Below, piece by piece: positions 46,422 through 59,212 of a DNA stretch of 61,867 nucleotides (positions are counted from its first letter, which is position 1; every line of letters begins with the position of its first letter). This stretch comes from Penium margaritaceum (lineage: Eukaryota > Streptophyta > Zygnematophyceae > Desmidiales > Peniaceae). The stretch is from NCBI GenBank assembly GCA_023375785.1, contig SZWC01006734.1:69170-131036 (forward strand). Direction: 5' to 3'. The position numbers and the translations under genes are program-made. The notes below the pieces were generated by a model. It was not told where the DNA came from. It saw only the letters and a program-made list of their open reading frames with translations, and ran no database searches.

Positions 46422-46846
46422 TGAGGCGACTGTAATCCACGAAACTGCGAACCAGCGAACATGCGGTGCCTGTATGGCACAGGCCGTCGTACGATGACGT
46501 TCTCGGCGCCTACGACTAGACTGGATTCTTTAATATTTGAATCAAGGTTGCGCGTGAACGTGATGGACTCGTTGACAGATTCGAACCGTGGAAGAATGTG
46601 GATATTCTAGTAATTTTGCTCGTAAATGATAAATGGCTCCCAAATAAATTCAAAATACCCCAGACAAGGAGAATATTACAACTCCAAAAAACAAAACGAA
46701 AAGTGGACGAATATGCCCAGTAGTACGGTATACCAAGTTACAAAGTTACACAATGTCCCCGTAACCCTACATGAATAGAAGTTATATACAAAAGCAAGCA
46801 AGTACACATTTGCACAAGATGAGCTCAAAATACATTGGACACATAA

Positions 46847-47185
46847 TGTAGCAAACTGATGAAATCTTGGCCCACTGGGCCAAACCATGATACTTGAGGG
46901 TCTCCAACCCTCAACTCATCCCATACGTTGCCCTACAGGCCAGGACCAGTTCAAGCCACGTGGCACACTGACGCTACATTCCTCCCACACACGAATGGAC
47001 CCACCCTTAGTGTCCACAATGGGTGTTGAACCCCCGGGCTTTGATACCCAATATAGCAAACGGATGGAATCCTTGGCCCACTAGGCCAAAACCGCGGTAG
47101 TTGAGGGTCTCCGACCATAAACTCATCCCATCTACTGCCCCACAGGCCGGGACCAGTTCAAGCCAGGTGGGACACTGACGCTACA
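46847..47185. repeat. Two tandem units of about 206 bp
   Basis: Both contain CTTGGCCCACT(G/A)GGCCAAA, then TTGAGGGTCTCC, CAACTCATCCCA-type sequence, GGACCAGTTCAAGCCA and CACTGACGCTACA. Starts are near 46847 and 47053. They lie between the two pogo-like copies and have no coding content. Confidence 0.85.
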
Positions 47186-47955
47186 CATAGTCGGCAAAAA
47201 AATATCCGCTTCAACCCACAAAGATTCATAATGGATTGGACATTCTAGGTTAATGCTAAGAATATTCAAGAGTTTCTTAGCCTTGCAAACTAGTTCTGAC
47301 AGTTTACACAAGGGTATTTGACCTTGGTAGCTTCGTTGAAAGGAATCACACAATGAGATTTGAATTAAGGATGAGAAAAATACAATTACATACGTCTTAT
47401 AAATAAATAAATTAGTTCTATATCTTCCATATTAGCTCTTTCAGATACACCACAGTTGTGGGAGGTGCGTTGTGATGTGTTTGTATCATGACTTGTTGTA
47501 ATCCTGATGCGGAACAATGACCTAGTTGCATACGAGAGTTGGAACTTCATCCCAGCTGGGACGCAATACATGGCCGGTGATCCTGAGGACGTGACGGTGG
47601 AATCCGACCATGAATTGTCACCATTTTTAAACAAGACATAACTTATGAAGACGGCATGCACATTATACCGGACTGTCACCCGCATTTGTTTAAACTATTT
47701 TTTTTGCCCATGTATGCCTGTAAAAATTATGTATGGCTAGGGCTAACTCTTCCGTTATTGCTTCATGCTTTACTGCATTTTGTTTATAAATGTTTACAAA
47801 ATCATTTCCCATTCAACCGGGTTTGGCAACACGGTATAGCACCATCATTGGGTACAACTCAATCATAGACATGAAAAGTGAAAATGACAACGACGGTTTT
47901 GAGCACAACTTCATGGGTCTCTGTCACCCCCCCAAGACAACAAAATGTTAATGGC

Positions 47956-49885
47956 CTAAGAGCCAACATGAGCGATGCAGTCTTCGGGCTCGGACACCAC
48001 CTAGCTAGCGAACAACGTGTTGTCTTTCGATATTTCCTCCTCAGTAGCAGCTTTGTGGAAGGTAACATCCTCGCAGTGCGCAAACTTGCAAGCCATCCAG
48101 GCATACTTCACCAGCTCACAGTTGCATTGTAGCTTGTGCCAAGTGGAGACGACCCACGACAGTCCAAGATTGCGCATGCGGACCATACCCAAATCCACCT
48201 TGCCATGTCGGGCTGCTTTTAGACTGATGCACACTTCGTTAGCATGCCATTCATTCTACTACGACTCGATTATTGCCTTAAGGGGGCATTGCAAGCCAAC
48301 ATCTGTTGGCTGTGCTTCTGACGTACAGCCATCCGAGATGAAGAGAAGTCAGATGTAGCCATATTTTTGTTTGATGAAGTCACGGAGCTCGGGGGGAAGT
48401 GTTGGGCCGCCACACGTCCAGGAGGAGGATGGCCTTCTGCTTGCCGACCTCCTTGTTCTTCAACACGCATTACCTCTCGTACAACTGGTTGATGACGTGT
48501 GTGAGCCAATCAGGTGTAGTCTGCAATTTTGCCCATTGGTTGTCCGTGTGCGTGATGTAGAAGTCACAATCTTCACGTGCGATGCGGGAGTCAGTGTTGT
48601 CGAGATGACAGCTACGTCTTTACAGCGTAGATGAGTTGGAGTGGTAGGAGCTCACCCGCCATTGTGGATGTCACACCTCCACCGATGGGAGCATATGTCC
48701 GATCACATGCAGTTTCATTTGACGGTTGGGGTTTGCATGAGGTGTAGTTCAGTACTCAAAATGGCATGAGGACGAGTGAACTTACTCGTGGGTATGAGGG
48801 AGATGTCGGTGTGGTTTCCACCGACCACAACGTTCACTTCAATCTTGTTTGACGCCATGAGCACGGTGACACGCTGATGCATTGTAAGCATATGCTCCTC
48901 CCAATTGGTCAGCAGTTTTTGAGCCAACGTGGTGCCACAACGGTACTACCATTCCATGCAATTATGGTCAAAGTCACGGGTCCATGAACGAGAGAACGTC
49001 AGGGACCCGTCATTTGACGAAAGCTCCTCCTGGTGTTGCTCGTGTCTAAGTGCATGAAAAACCCCATTGAGCGTGGATGAGTTGATGATGGTGCCAGCAT
49101 ATCACATCTCTGTGATGTTGGAGATGATGATGTTGGAAAAGGCGTCTTGGCGATCGAGGAAACCTGGCGGCCACTCTGTCCGTGTGTCCGACAGGAGGTG
49201 GGTCCTTGCACCTTGATTTTGACGATATGGGTTAAGAAGGACCTGAATTTGCCCTCGAAGTTTGTACTGTTCTTCTCGTACCATTCAAAAACCGTGGAGG
49301 GGGTGAGTTGATCGTAGACGCAACAGCCACCAGGTTCACGGTAGATCTTGTGCAGCATCCTACAAGCCTGGTCCACATTTCCGCGGGCCACCATCGCAAT
49401 GTGAATCGGTGGGAGATTCCCATCTCTCAACCAGTTGACATAGACGCCTCGTTTGGTCGGCGGGAGTGCGTCGGTGTCCGTCTCGTCTGGCACAGGAGAG
49501 TTTGTGTAAGTTGTTGGCTCTATCATCGTGGGAGGGAGGCTACTTTTCACACCTGCCACAAAGGTCAATGGCGTTGTCATGGCTTCGACGGGTGCAGGCA
49601 ACAGGCGTTCTAAGGAGGGCGTCCAACAAGATGCTTTTTTGGGATCTTGTAAGGCTTGGGATGGAGGAATTTGTGTAGGTCAAATTGCAGGTCACGTTGG
49701 GCAGCAACCTCCTCACGACTTACAGGCTTCGGGTCGAAGTCTAACAAGGACTTCATGGTGGTTGTAGTGGTGGACAATGGATGGTGATGGTAAAGCATAG
49801 GCATGCCTTGTACTTCGGCCAGGATAAGATGTTGTACCAATGCCAAGCCGTCTACATGAAGAGGTGCTTCGGTGACAGGTCGCAC
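47956..49885 (-). pseudogene. pogo-like (DDE_1) transposase, copy 2 (more decayed)
   Basis: Paralogue of copy 1 on the same strand, about 3.5 kb away. Matching parts in order are EEVAAQRDLQFDLHKFLHP and KHLVGRPP, then GVYVNWLRDGNL, PGGCCVYDQL, GGNHTDISLIP, LLPLQLIY, KNKEVGKQKAILLLDVWRP, AQPTDVGLQ, and a C-terminus down to 47956. The conserved segment MVDKRQ seen in copy 1 is deleted, the splice acceptor is mutated and stops are frequent, including TAA where copy 1 has TAG in the LYERxC segment. The first Asp of the triad is replaced: GNHT here, GDHT in copy 1. Confidence 0.75.
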
Positions 49886-50639
49886 ACATCGCGAGCGATA
49901 TCACACTGGTGCAATCAATGATTGACCGCGACTGTCAGCATTTTTGTTTGAATCCTTTAGTTTGAACAACTATAGTTTCGCGTGACCGGGGTGTTACGTT
50001 TTTTGCGGCGAAGGTTGCACATTGGACGAATGCGGGAACCTCGGTATTCCAAGACAATGCAATTAAACAAACCCCATTACAATTCAAATATATCCCATTT
50101 TGGGTGAATGTAAAAGGTAGAAACGCCTGAACCAGAATTGAACGAATCCGCGAGACAGTACGATGCTGAATACCCGAGCCAAATTTTGTTTTACTTGGAG
50201 CATCAACAATGATGCATCAACGTGGCCAATTCACAAAGTTATAGAATCATGGAAATTAAAGAAACCACGTATGTCAGTTGGTGTTTTATGAAATTAATTA
50301 CAACTACAATGTAGATACCGGATCCTCTGTACTTTTATGATAACCACCTGAAGAGGTTATCCACGATAAATATTTTCAAATAAATTTGTGGGTAGGATAT
50401 TACATGGATTATTGGTTTTAAGAACCTGAGAATCTAGAAATGGCAGCTTGGTGGGAGTTGCAAGAATTCACTAGCACAAATAACACATTCTTATGCTATA
50501 TTCAGGAGACTTATTGAGCCAGACTTACCTCTTAGTTCCTTGACCTAAAGATTGTATGTCATGTGGGATCACAATGGATGTAGCATGCACTCTTCGACTA
50601 TTATTTATGGTCCATGTATCCTAAACAAGGCAAATAGAA

Positions 50640-51100
50640 AAATGGTGTTGGAATCCTCCAAAAACTTCTCATCTTCGAGACTACATTGGGAGTGTGAAAG
50701 CACGGACTTCATGACTGGACATCCGGACACAACACTAGACCACAATGTAACACTAGTGGTTGTGGATCTAAGAAGAAAGAGGATACGTTTCATTTCCACA
50801 ACCATTGATGTGAATGGAGTGGAGGCATAATTTCTCTTCTTTGAGGGTATCATGAAGTACCAAAAGATGTATGAGTATTTTGTTAGCAAGTCTCAAATCT
50901 TTTCAATGATTGACCCTTTCACTAGTAGAAAAATAGAGTACATGAATCTGATTGAGTAGTAAATGTGTACTTGTACAATAATCCCACAATGAGTAAAGGG
51001 GACACAATCCTAGCACTGGTAGAGTTTATGGGAAACAACTTTGTCAACGGATAGACGTAGTTCACACTGTTCGCTTAAACAGTGGTCACAACCCATATGT
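50640..51100 (+). pseudogene. Ty3/Gypsy integrase core relic
   Basis: Plus-strand remains of the catalytic core: WECESTDFMTGHPDTT, then VTLVVVDLRRKRIRFIS and FFEGIMKYQK. These correspond to the WESISMDFITGLP...ILVVVDRLSKxAHFI...LFFxEI pattern. Near 51010-51060, GDTILALVEFMGNNFVNG matches the later LPLAEFAYNNS motif. It is the same strand as relic 3 at 41-43.6 kb and is the part missing from it, so the two may be one element split by later insertions. Confidence 0.6.
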
Positions 51101-51690
51101 ATTATCTTCATTAAAGATAACTTGGATTACAAATATAAAATCTCCCTTTACTCAAGGCTTTGCTCATGACACAAATTCCGTATTAGATATGGTGAAGAAT
51201 CACCTTGATGCGGCTTGACAACAGAATTCACATATATATATGTGTAAAGAAAAGGGATAAATTTACGAGAGCTGCCTAGTTCGACCTCTCTCTTGACACG
51301 GACTACCTGCCGTAAAAAGTTGTACTTAGATAATGCCGTAGCACTTCCTCGATGATCAGAGGGGCCTGTCTTGGGATCGCTCTCCCATCGGATGCCTGTG
51401 TGAGGGGGGAAATGGCCATGTTGGCAACCATCAATTGTACGTGTGGGGTAAAATGTAGCGAAACCGACGGTTTGATTATAAGATTGTTGTCGGTTTTTTA
51501 CGCATATCTCCACCAGTGAATGTGTGAACAATTTACCAGAGGAAAATACGACGACGACTCAGGAATGTAGTGCATGCATCGTTTGCAAATGAGAACTCTT
51601 GCATACTTTGGACAATCCATGCATAGTATGGCTATCGCAATCAAATGATTTGTGGGTACTGTTCGTTGATGCATGTGAATTAGACCTTGG

Positions 51691-52161
51691 TTGACGCAAA
51701 CGTTTAGCAAACCCGTGGTTCCAACGACAAGTTTGCGATCGAGTAACCACTCCAATGATATGGCCGTTAGATTAGTATTTGCGAGAATGGATATGGACGG
51801 CAGCGGGTCCTCCCAGGTATACGGCTCGGTAATAGGCATAAATCAAACACGAGGATCTGATGTAGATATTTTCCATGATCTAGTCTGCGAAATAGGCACC
51901 AACCTTGGTCGTGATTTTCACTTGTCACCTCGCGTACACGTGGGGCACAAACAACGCAGCTCGGATAAAGTTGCCCAAAGAATAGCCATTGCAAGGCATT
52001 TTTTGACACAAGAGAAAAGGTGTTTCCCAGTGGCATATGAATCATTGAAATGCTTTAGCAGGATGACACGTAGAAGTTCTCATGTAAGACTATTAGCTCC
52101 ATGCATGGTAGAAGGAGCCATTGAGTTGCCACCAAAAGTAGTTGCTACTAACGACCAATAA
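51691..52161 (+). CDS. Hypothetical 156-codon ORF
   Basis: The longest plus-strand frame between 47 and 58 kb. Composition is protein-like (LVFARMDMDGSGSSQVYG, then a basic HLSPRVHVGHKQRSSDK stretch) but no domain is recognised. It lies just downstream of the integrase relic, so it may be retroelement debris or chance. Confidence 0.2.
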   Translation: MTQTFSKPVVPTTSLRSSNHSNDMAVRLVFARMDMDGSGSSQVYGSVIGINQTRGSDVDIFHDLVCEIGTNLGRDFHLSPRVHVGHKQRSSDKVAQRIAIARHFLTQEKRCFPVAYESLKCFSRMTRRSSHVRLLAPCMVEGAIELPPKVVATNDQ

Positions 52162-54030
52162 AAGGTTATTTGCCTAATCTGGCACTAAGCATATACTTGA
52201 ATTATGGAATGCTGTGAATACCTTGATTCATTTCTTGGGTTTGGACCTAAACATAAATCACGAGAGCTTCAATCTCGACCGTCCACTAGGGTGATCATCG
52301 AGTAGTAAAGCGAGCTCGGAGCTCTTGTAGATCAATGCATTGCAATGGAAACCACCTTAACATAGGGAAACAAAGAAACATTCCTTTTGGGTGGAATTCA
52401 TGGATTGGAAATTATATGAGGTTGGAGATGCCCAATATGGTTGTCGCAAGGATGCTCTAGCATGATGGGAGGGAGATTGTTAGTCATGCTGATCCGCAAG
52501 CTAGGGCTTGTGCAAACTTATAATGCACATACTCGTGTTGAGTTGGTGATTGGTCATTGATCTTCATTCACAATGCTAGTGCCTCGCTATGTGGCACTCG
52601 TACACATTTGGCATGAATCGGAAACATTCATCGCAATTACCGAGGAACGAAGAAAAAGTGTAATATTGACCCTTCCTTACTATAAATTCAAGTGGTGGTT
52701 GACAACAACTCCTTGTAACTGATAAGGCTTCTCAAAGGCCAATATTTATTGACCATCGGCCTGTGTGCATGTGACCAATTGGACGGCTAGCAGCCAGTGT
52801 GGTGATGAGAAGTTCTCTGGCAGACAACTTGTCGGCAATGGATAGAGTTGGCCGCTTGATCAATGACCATGTGGACGTATGGCCTTGAGTATTGAGATGA
52901 TTCATCTAGGGCCCTTGTCCTTGCACTGCCCTCTTTCCTTGATGGACGAGCAAGATGAGGGGATATGGTGAGAAAAATAATCGGAAGAGAGAAAAAATAT
53001 TGGCACAAAATCTTCCAACATGTCTTGCATGTAATGATTTTTATTAGCACTCAAAACAATGAAATTGAAGTTTTTCAATGAAAAATGGAGTTTATTATAC
53101 AATAGAATATGTATTTTGTTATGTTACCCTACTTGTTTGGGACTCTGAGTGAGAGGTCAAGGTACAAATAAAAGTGGACATTCAGATACTACAAATATTT
53201 GATTTCCCCAACGCAGCTCATTGATGATGATTTCCCCAACAGTGAATATGATAGGGAAAACCCATTAGCGAGATCCTAAAGACACTGTACAAATTTAAAT
53301 GATGATCTTCACGTAGGAGCTAGATTCACGCGTGTTACATATTGTATCATATGTACACGTTCACATGACCTTGCTAGCCATTTAGATATCCAGGAAGGAG
53401 GTGTACTACAATCCGCCACGTCATTGCTAAGCCACCCGCATGAGTCTATGTAAACCAACATCGGAGGAGGTGACAATTGACGTTAAACCCCGTGGAAGTT
53501 TGAGAATACCCAGGAACAAAACTTCCATTCATGGTTTGTGACGTCAAATTCAACCAATCTAAAAAGCATGAACATGAAAAGTACACACATGAAGGGAGAT
53601 GCAAAGAAGATTCGTGTAATGCTCAACATGTTTTCCCTACGTGAACTCCTCAAACATGAAACATGGTGAAAGACGTGAAATTAATGTAGAGAAAGTTCAT
53701 AGAAATAACAAAATTTGCTGAAAAAGAATAATATTATTCGTTGTAAATTTCCTTGTACCCACCTTCAACCATTTAAATAAATGGAATTTTACAGACATAA
53801 GCATATGTGTGATGACCTTTCCACATGTGTCTTTTCATTAAGAATTGGAACTCGTGAAAACACCACATCTGCAAAAACCAAGTTCAGTGACATGTTTCTT
53901 GGTCGATATTTACCGTAGTTCTTGCTTGACCGGCTATTTTGCCATTGCTCGCAAGTGGCAACCAAGCTGTACTAGGATGAGTAAGGTTTCAACTACTAGA
54001 TTCAAAGGGATCTTTTGTTGATGGAAATCA
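52162..54030. other. AT-rich stretch, no gene recognised
   Basis: No frame with motifs. A segment near 52390-52470 in broken plus-strand frames could be the end of a Gypsy integrase, but the match is too weak to call. Confidence 0.45.
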
Positions 54031-54039
54031 CAAAATATA

Positions 54040-54800
54040 CACATGTGTACATGTCATGATGTCCATCAGCTAAACACCCACGTGCACTCGCGAAACCCAC
54101 TTTTGACACTTAGGGAGGTGTCCATATCTATCGGACGACGATGAGCTACAACAGATGAAGTTGGCTTTGGGGGCATTACAAAATGCTCATTTATGTACAG
54201 TTCACGGTGTCCATCAGCTACACTCCCGTGTAATGTCACCGATTATACATTTAATGCTGATGGGGGCATGTCGCTATTAGATGGAGATGATCACTAACAA
54301 ACAGTGAGGGAACCTCAAGTACATAGATTTTATCAGACAATTTTGTTGGATAATGTTTAAGGGGATGGTTATTGAGAGTACACAAATGAGCATACGAGAG
54401 GACTTGAGAGGCACCTACAAGTAGAAAAACATTACATAAGTACATTTGTGTACAAATTGTGATACCCACCATAAACACCACCATGTACCCTACCCAAAGA
54501 CACTTTCAATATCGAGAAGGGGGACGACGTCAGGTTTCAAGGACATTGCAAACGATACATGTATGTACATTTTGCAATGTCCGCCAGGTACACTCACATG
54601 TACAGTCGCCATATACACTTTTAGTGTTGGGAGGAGGGGGGAGGCATCACCATCGGACAAACGTTGAGTTGCGACAGACAGTGAGGGACTCCTCCAAACA
54701 CATAATTTGTTGAGGGCGAGTGTCTCAAGGAGTTCATGGAGGGGAGGTCATTGAAAATAAACAAATGAACAAAGTTGAGAGAAGTGTCTTACATCATACT
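54040..54800. repeat. Diverged tandem repeat, period about 380 bp
   Basis: Paired segments: CAGTGAGGGAACCTC at 54302 and CAGTGAGGGACTCCTCC at 54681, each followed about 55-60 bp later by GGGGA(T/G)G(G/T)T(T/C)ATTGA and AACAAATGA-type sequence. Stretches of TGTACA, CCATCAGCTACAC and CATGTGTACAT recur throughout. Confidence 0.6.
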
Positions 54801-55079
54801 AGTGTAAACTGCACATGAGTGTACACATATGTACATGTAGGCACAACAACCACACACAATTCCAGATACAATCCCCTAACAAAATTTATACTTTGTTAGA
54901 AGGGTGGAGGGGAAGACCACCTTGCATTTGACGGACATTCCCACACGTACATTTGTGTTTGGTTTAGAATTTTTTTCATCTTCACATCCATGTAAACTCA
55001 AAAGATACAACGAGGGAGGGGTTTGGGGAGGGAGGATGGTGGGGCAATTCTCCATGATCACAAGAAAATAGGCAACCAT

Positions 55080-58000
55080 ACTAAATGAACCTCTATCTTC
55101 GTGTGGATACCATTATCACAATACAAGCAATAACAAAAATAAATATGAATGCATTGGCTATTATAATAAAATTAAAAGAATATATTATCAATGTTTTTGA
55201 TAGCCTTTTTCCCTTCATGCTTCATGCATAATAAGAAAAACGTTTATTGAAAATGTTCAGCTGTGTATGGGTGGACATAAACATTCCTGTACGTAGTTTA
55301 CCTGATAGGAAACTTCACGTGCCCACACATTGCAATACACGTATCATGTAGTGTGTAGAAAGCACATGATTCGATACATGGAAAAATTCAGTCATGACCA
55401 CTAAAATTTGATTCAAAATACATTTTAATTTCTTACTACAATGACTGTTGCATTGACTATGTGAAAACGCGGTTAAAGGCACAACCCAACAATGATATAC
55501 AAGATAATTAAGCAATCTAAAAACAAAATAATGGTCTTATATTCGTCCATTCCCCAACAAAATAACCTTGCACTTTCCCTTGAGACAAATGTATTGAGAA
55601 AAAACAACAAAACCATTCACCTCGCATGTGACTCAAGCACGTTGTTCAAAACAATGAAGCACACATGCCTATTTTTCATTGCATCACATCCTTGTGAATG
55701 AAAACCAGTTTACCAACATGGTTTGATACTAGAGTTTCAACCCACATACTTGTGTCTTTAACTTTTCACGCTTTACACATTTATAAATAGCACCAATTGT
55801 GAGATTAAATTTCAACAACTCCATGTCCCCATTAAATTTGCAGTGTGAAGGAACTACAATCTTACAAATGTTACCCTCGCATGTAAGAAGCATAAGAATT
55901 TGAGACTATATTTCACGGCCTGTAATAACGCGGAGAACTACGTAGTGGCCGTAACGCTAGCTATGCGTCTTGGATGGCCTATAGAATGCCATTCTTTGCG
56001 GTACAAGAATGCACCCACGTGAAACAAAAAAACTGATGTGGATGTAAGTAACATTCTTACCTAAAGAGGGTCAAGGAACCTAACATGGAAAAAATTGAGG
56101 CATATTAATTTGCACTTTCAAAACAAGGGAGAAGGAGACTTGACATATTTGTGACAACAATAGTACTTACATTTGGATGCATACAAGGTACCAAGTGATG
56201 GATCTAGTTGGGTGTCATTAGGAGATGTGCAAAGGCAAGAGGCAAATAAGGGGTCATGACATTTGGGGAGGCTATGATGTAGTAGGTTGAAATGGGTGAT
56301 ACTAGAGTGGGTAACAAGATTGAAGAAAGTCTTCTTTGCATAGGCTAAGATGGAGCGTGGACATGGGAAACAATATCTTCTCTCGAGAAGGAGGGTGGAA
56401 TTAAAAAAAGAACTAACCACAAACATACTTAGCAGATGCAAAGAGGCCAAGTTTTTACATGGTTAAAGGCAATGCTTAAATGTTGAATCTCACATGCTAC
56501 ATCTATGGATGGATTAGGAGGGTATCCCACAGTGGTGCAGTTGGTAGGAAACACAAAGATGAGTGGATGCATCTTATGTGAGTGATGAAGGTTCACAACT
56601 TGCACAATTAAATCGCTAATTCAATCGTGAGAAGTTGGTAGGAAACACAAAGATGAGTGGATGCATTGTGATAAAGGGAATTCTTACGCTGGTCATGTTG
56701 AAAGGTGCAAAAGGATGGCACAATGCTAAGCTACATAAGTGATGTGACACGTCCATTTTAACAAAACGTTAGGAAATCAAAGGAAAGGCACAATGTGCCT
56801 AAATATTATGTCAAGCGAAGCATCCTCTAACATAACATGTGATTATTTCTGAGGTTTGTTTTCCAATCATGAAAATGAAGTTGTAATAATAATATTGCTA
56901 ATAGTAGTTTTCAAGTAGTCATAACATCATTAAAAACCATAAATCTCAGATATCACATTTTGTATTCACAAAAGCTAGTTTGACGGGAATATTTTGCACA
57001 AGATCTCAATTTGTATGGGGGAGACGGGCTCATGAGGTGGTGGATATTTAAAAAATCTCTTGGCGAGGCACTTTGTTAGAGATAAGATGACACATTACTT
57101 GGTTAGACCAAGTAAGGGTGGGCTCTTTTGCGCGATGGCATAAAATACTCAGGAGAATAGTCCATCTACTATTGAATCAGATTATTTTTTTTCCAAAGAT
57201 GTGGTTCTTCCTATATCGAACATTAACGTGTTTTATCACATTCCAAAGTTTTGCGAGACTCAACTCTTTCTTTATTGAAAGGGAACCTCTCAAGCTCTAC
57301 TATAACTGGGAGTCGAAGATGTCCAAACGTCAATAAGAACCGAAAACCTTAAATTTTGTGATGGGGTTCCAAAAAGATATCTTTCTGGCAATCGAAGCTA
57401 TGAGCAGAAGGCAAAAGGGCGGTTTTGCGAGATGCCTTAGCTGACACGGTTTGTTTGTGGGATGCTAGAATGATGAGATTAGTTCTTTATCAAGTAGCAT
57501 TCTAAATTAATTACTTGAACCGTTATTGTGGGTTTGAATTATTTAAAGACGGGCTGATTGCAATTTGAATGATGAAATTTGGAGAGACTTGCCGAGATCA
57601 TGTGCACGAAGCCACCTATCTATCGGTATTTTTGTTAGAAAACCATTGGATATAGAGATATATTAAAGAAATTCTATCGCCCTTTACACGCTTGAAAATA
57701 TTACATTGATGGAGGATCTACTTCATAGAAATCATACTTCATGAATGTACACAAATATGCACGTCATTGGGCAATGTATTTATGGACGATGGAATCATTA
57801 GTCAAATGCACTGCAAATCCATGTGCTTTGAAAACTTTGTTATTCCATCCGAAGATCCTCTTTTGCATGCCTTCTTCTTGTCTGATTTCTCACTTATGGA
57901 TGGCAAAAACCAGGTTTCTCGCAATATAGAGGAGTATAAACACCACCCACATTTTTGGAAGTTAGAAGGCTTGAAATGTTGAGTTGTTCGTGGACGGCAT

Positions 58001-58170
58001 ATGGCCAAAAGTCCTCAAGTCACAGGTATGGTAAGAAGTTTTCTCAAAATTGTAACCGTTTCACACATGAATTTGGAAGGTCAGACACCATGTGATGAAC
58101 ACGAGGAGACTATCTCGATTCTTGAGGACTCCTCGTCATGTAAGTGAGGTGGAGCATTTTCCCGAAGTAA
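55080..58170. other. AT-rich stretch, no gene recognised
   Basis: Only short frames. A 33-base exact direct repeat beginning GTTGGTAGGAAACACAAAGA occurs at 56540-56572 and 56634-56666. Confidence 0.5.
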
Positions 58171-58790
58171 AAAATGTGGTTAGTTAACGCCAAAGAGGTG
58201 AAATGGAAAAGTTTACTCGGTACTTGGCGTAGCGTTTCGGCCCAGGCAGGGGGGGCGCACTATTTGGCCGAGAGCGGGTCAAACGATTTTCTTGTCGAAG
58301 CGATTGTCGTATCTGACACAGACGCCCGAACCCAATACGTGGAGCGGGAACGCGTTTGCGAAAAAAGGTGTGTTAGAAAGGGTTCACTAGAACAATGTTC
58401 ACAAAGCGTCGACCATCGTGCACCAGATGTGAATGGACGCTCCGGAGGTGCCGTGACAGCAGTAGTCATAGCGCCGATTTGTACTTTATGGAAAGGAAAA
58501 AAGACTCGTTTCGCATACGTACTGTTTCTGTCTCTTGAGACATTCTATCCAGAGCAAACTACACCATCGTCGGTCGTTTTTACAACGAACCGAGAGTAAT
58601 GTTTATACGTTTTCAATTGCAGCCGGAAAAGTTTTCAGTGTTTCCCGCCTGCAATGTTTGGAAGTGCAGCAGGCATTTCGGTCCACGCAGCTGGTTGCCC
58701 CCTAGCCTCACGTAGGAACTGAGGCCATTCTTGAAGACGGGGGCTGCTTCCTGAGCAAAACCCTTGTTGGCAGGACTCTGAGCCTTTGCC
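58171..58790 (+). promoter_or_regulatory. GC-rising region upstream of the Gln-rich gene (promoter / 5' UTR)
   Basis: Composition shifts from AT-rich to balanced at about 58.17 kb. A pyrimidine-rich stretch ending TTTTCAATTGCAG at about 58622 could be a 5'-UTR intron acceptor. A 141-codon frame at 58174-58599 has no motif and is probably chance. No TATA box is clear. Confidence 0.35.
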
Positions 58791-58847
58791 ATGGCGGGCC
58801 CACTCCGCTTGTCAGCGGTTGTCAAGAGTCTAGATCTGGCAGCATGA
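58791..58847 (+). CDS. Upstream ORF, 18 codons, overlapping the main start as ATGA
   Basis: ATG at 58791 in a fair context (GCC ATG G) reads MAGPLRLSAVVKSLDLAA. Its TGA (58845-58847) overlaps the main ATG (58844-58846). Such overlap would let the uORF compete with, or reinitiate at, the main frame. It is real only if the transcript starts upstream of 58791. Confidence 0.45.
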   Translation: MAGPLRLSAVVKSLDLAA

Positions 58848-59160
58848 CAGCAAGTTCGTCGTCCTCCGGCCCAGGGGCCTCGTTAGGCATGGCCGGCGGA
58901 GTCTCTCTGGACGCATCGGCCTTGGACAGAGGGAACTCATGGAACTTGCCACCCGGGTCCGCTGGTGCCTCCGCCTCCGCGGATCATGGCGCCGTAGCAG
59001 CGGCGGCGGCAGCTGCAGCAGCGGTTGCTGCCGCATCGTACGGGAAGGGTCTGCCGGATGGCGACCAGCAGCACATCTTGAGGCACCTCCAGCTTCAGCA
59101 ACAGCACCAGCAACATCAGCAGCAACAGCAGCAACAGCAGCACCACCAGCAACAACAGTT

Positions 59161-59212
<52 letters not shown>

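Noticed and set aside
58174..58599. 141-codon ORF upstream of the Gln-rich gene
   Set aside because: No motif and no preferred composition; more likely promoter or 5' UTR opened by chance in a GC-rising region.
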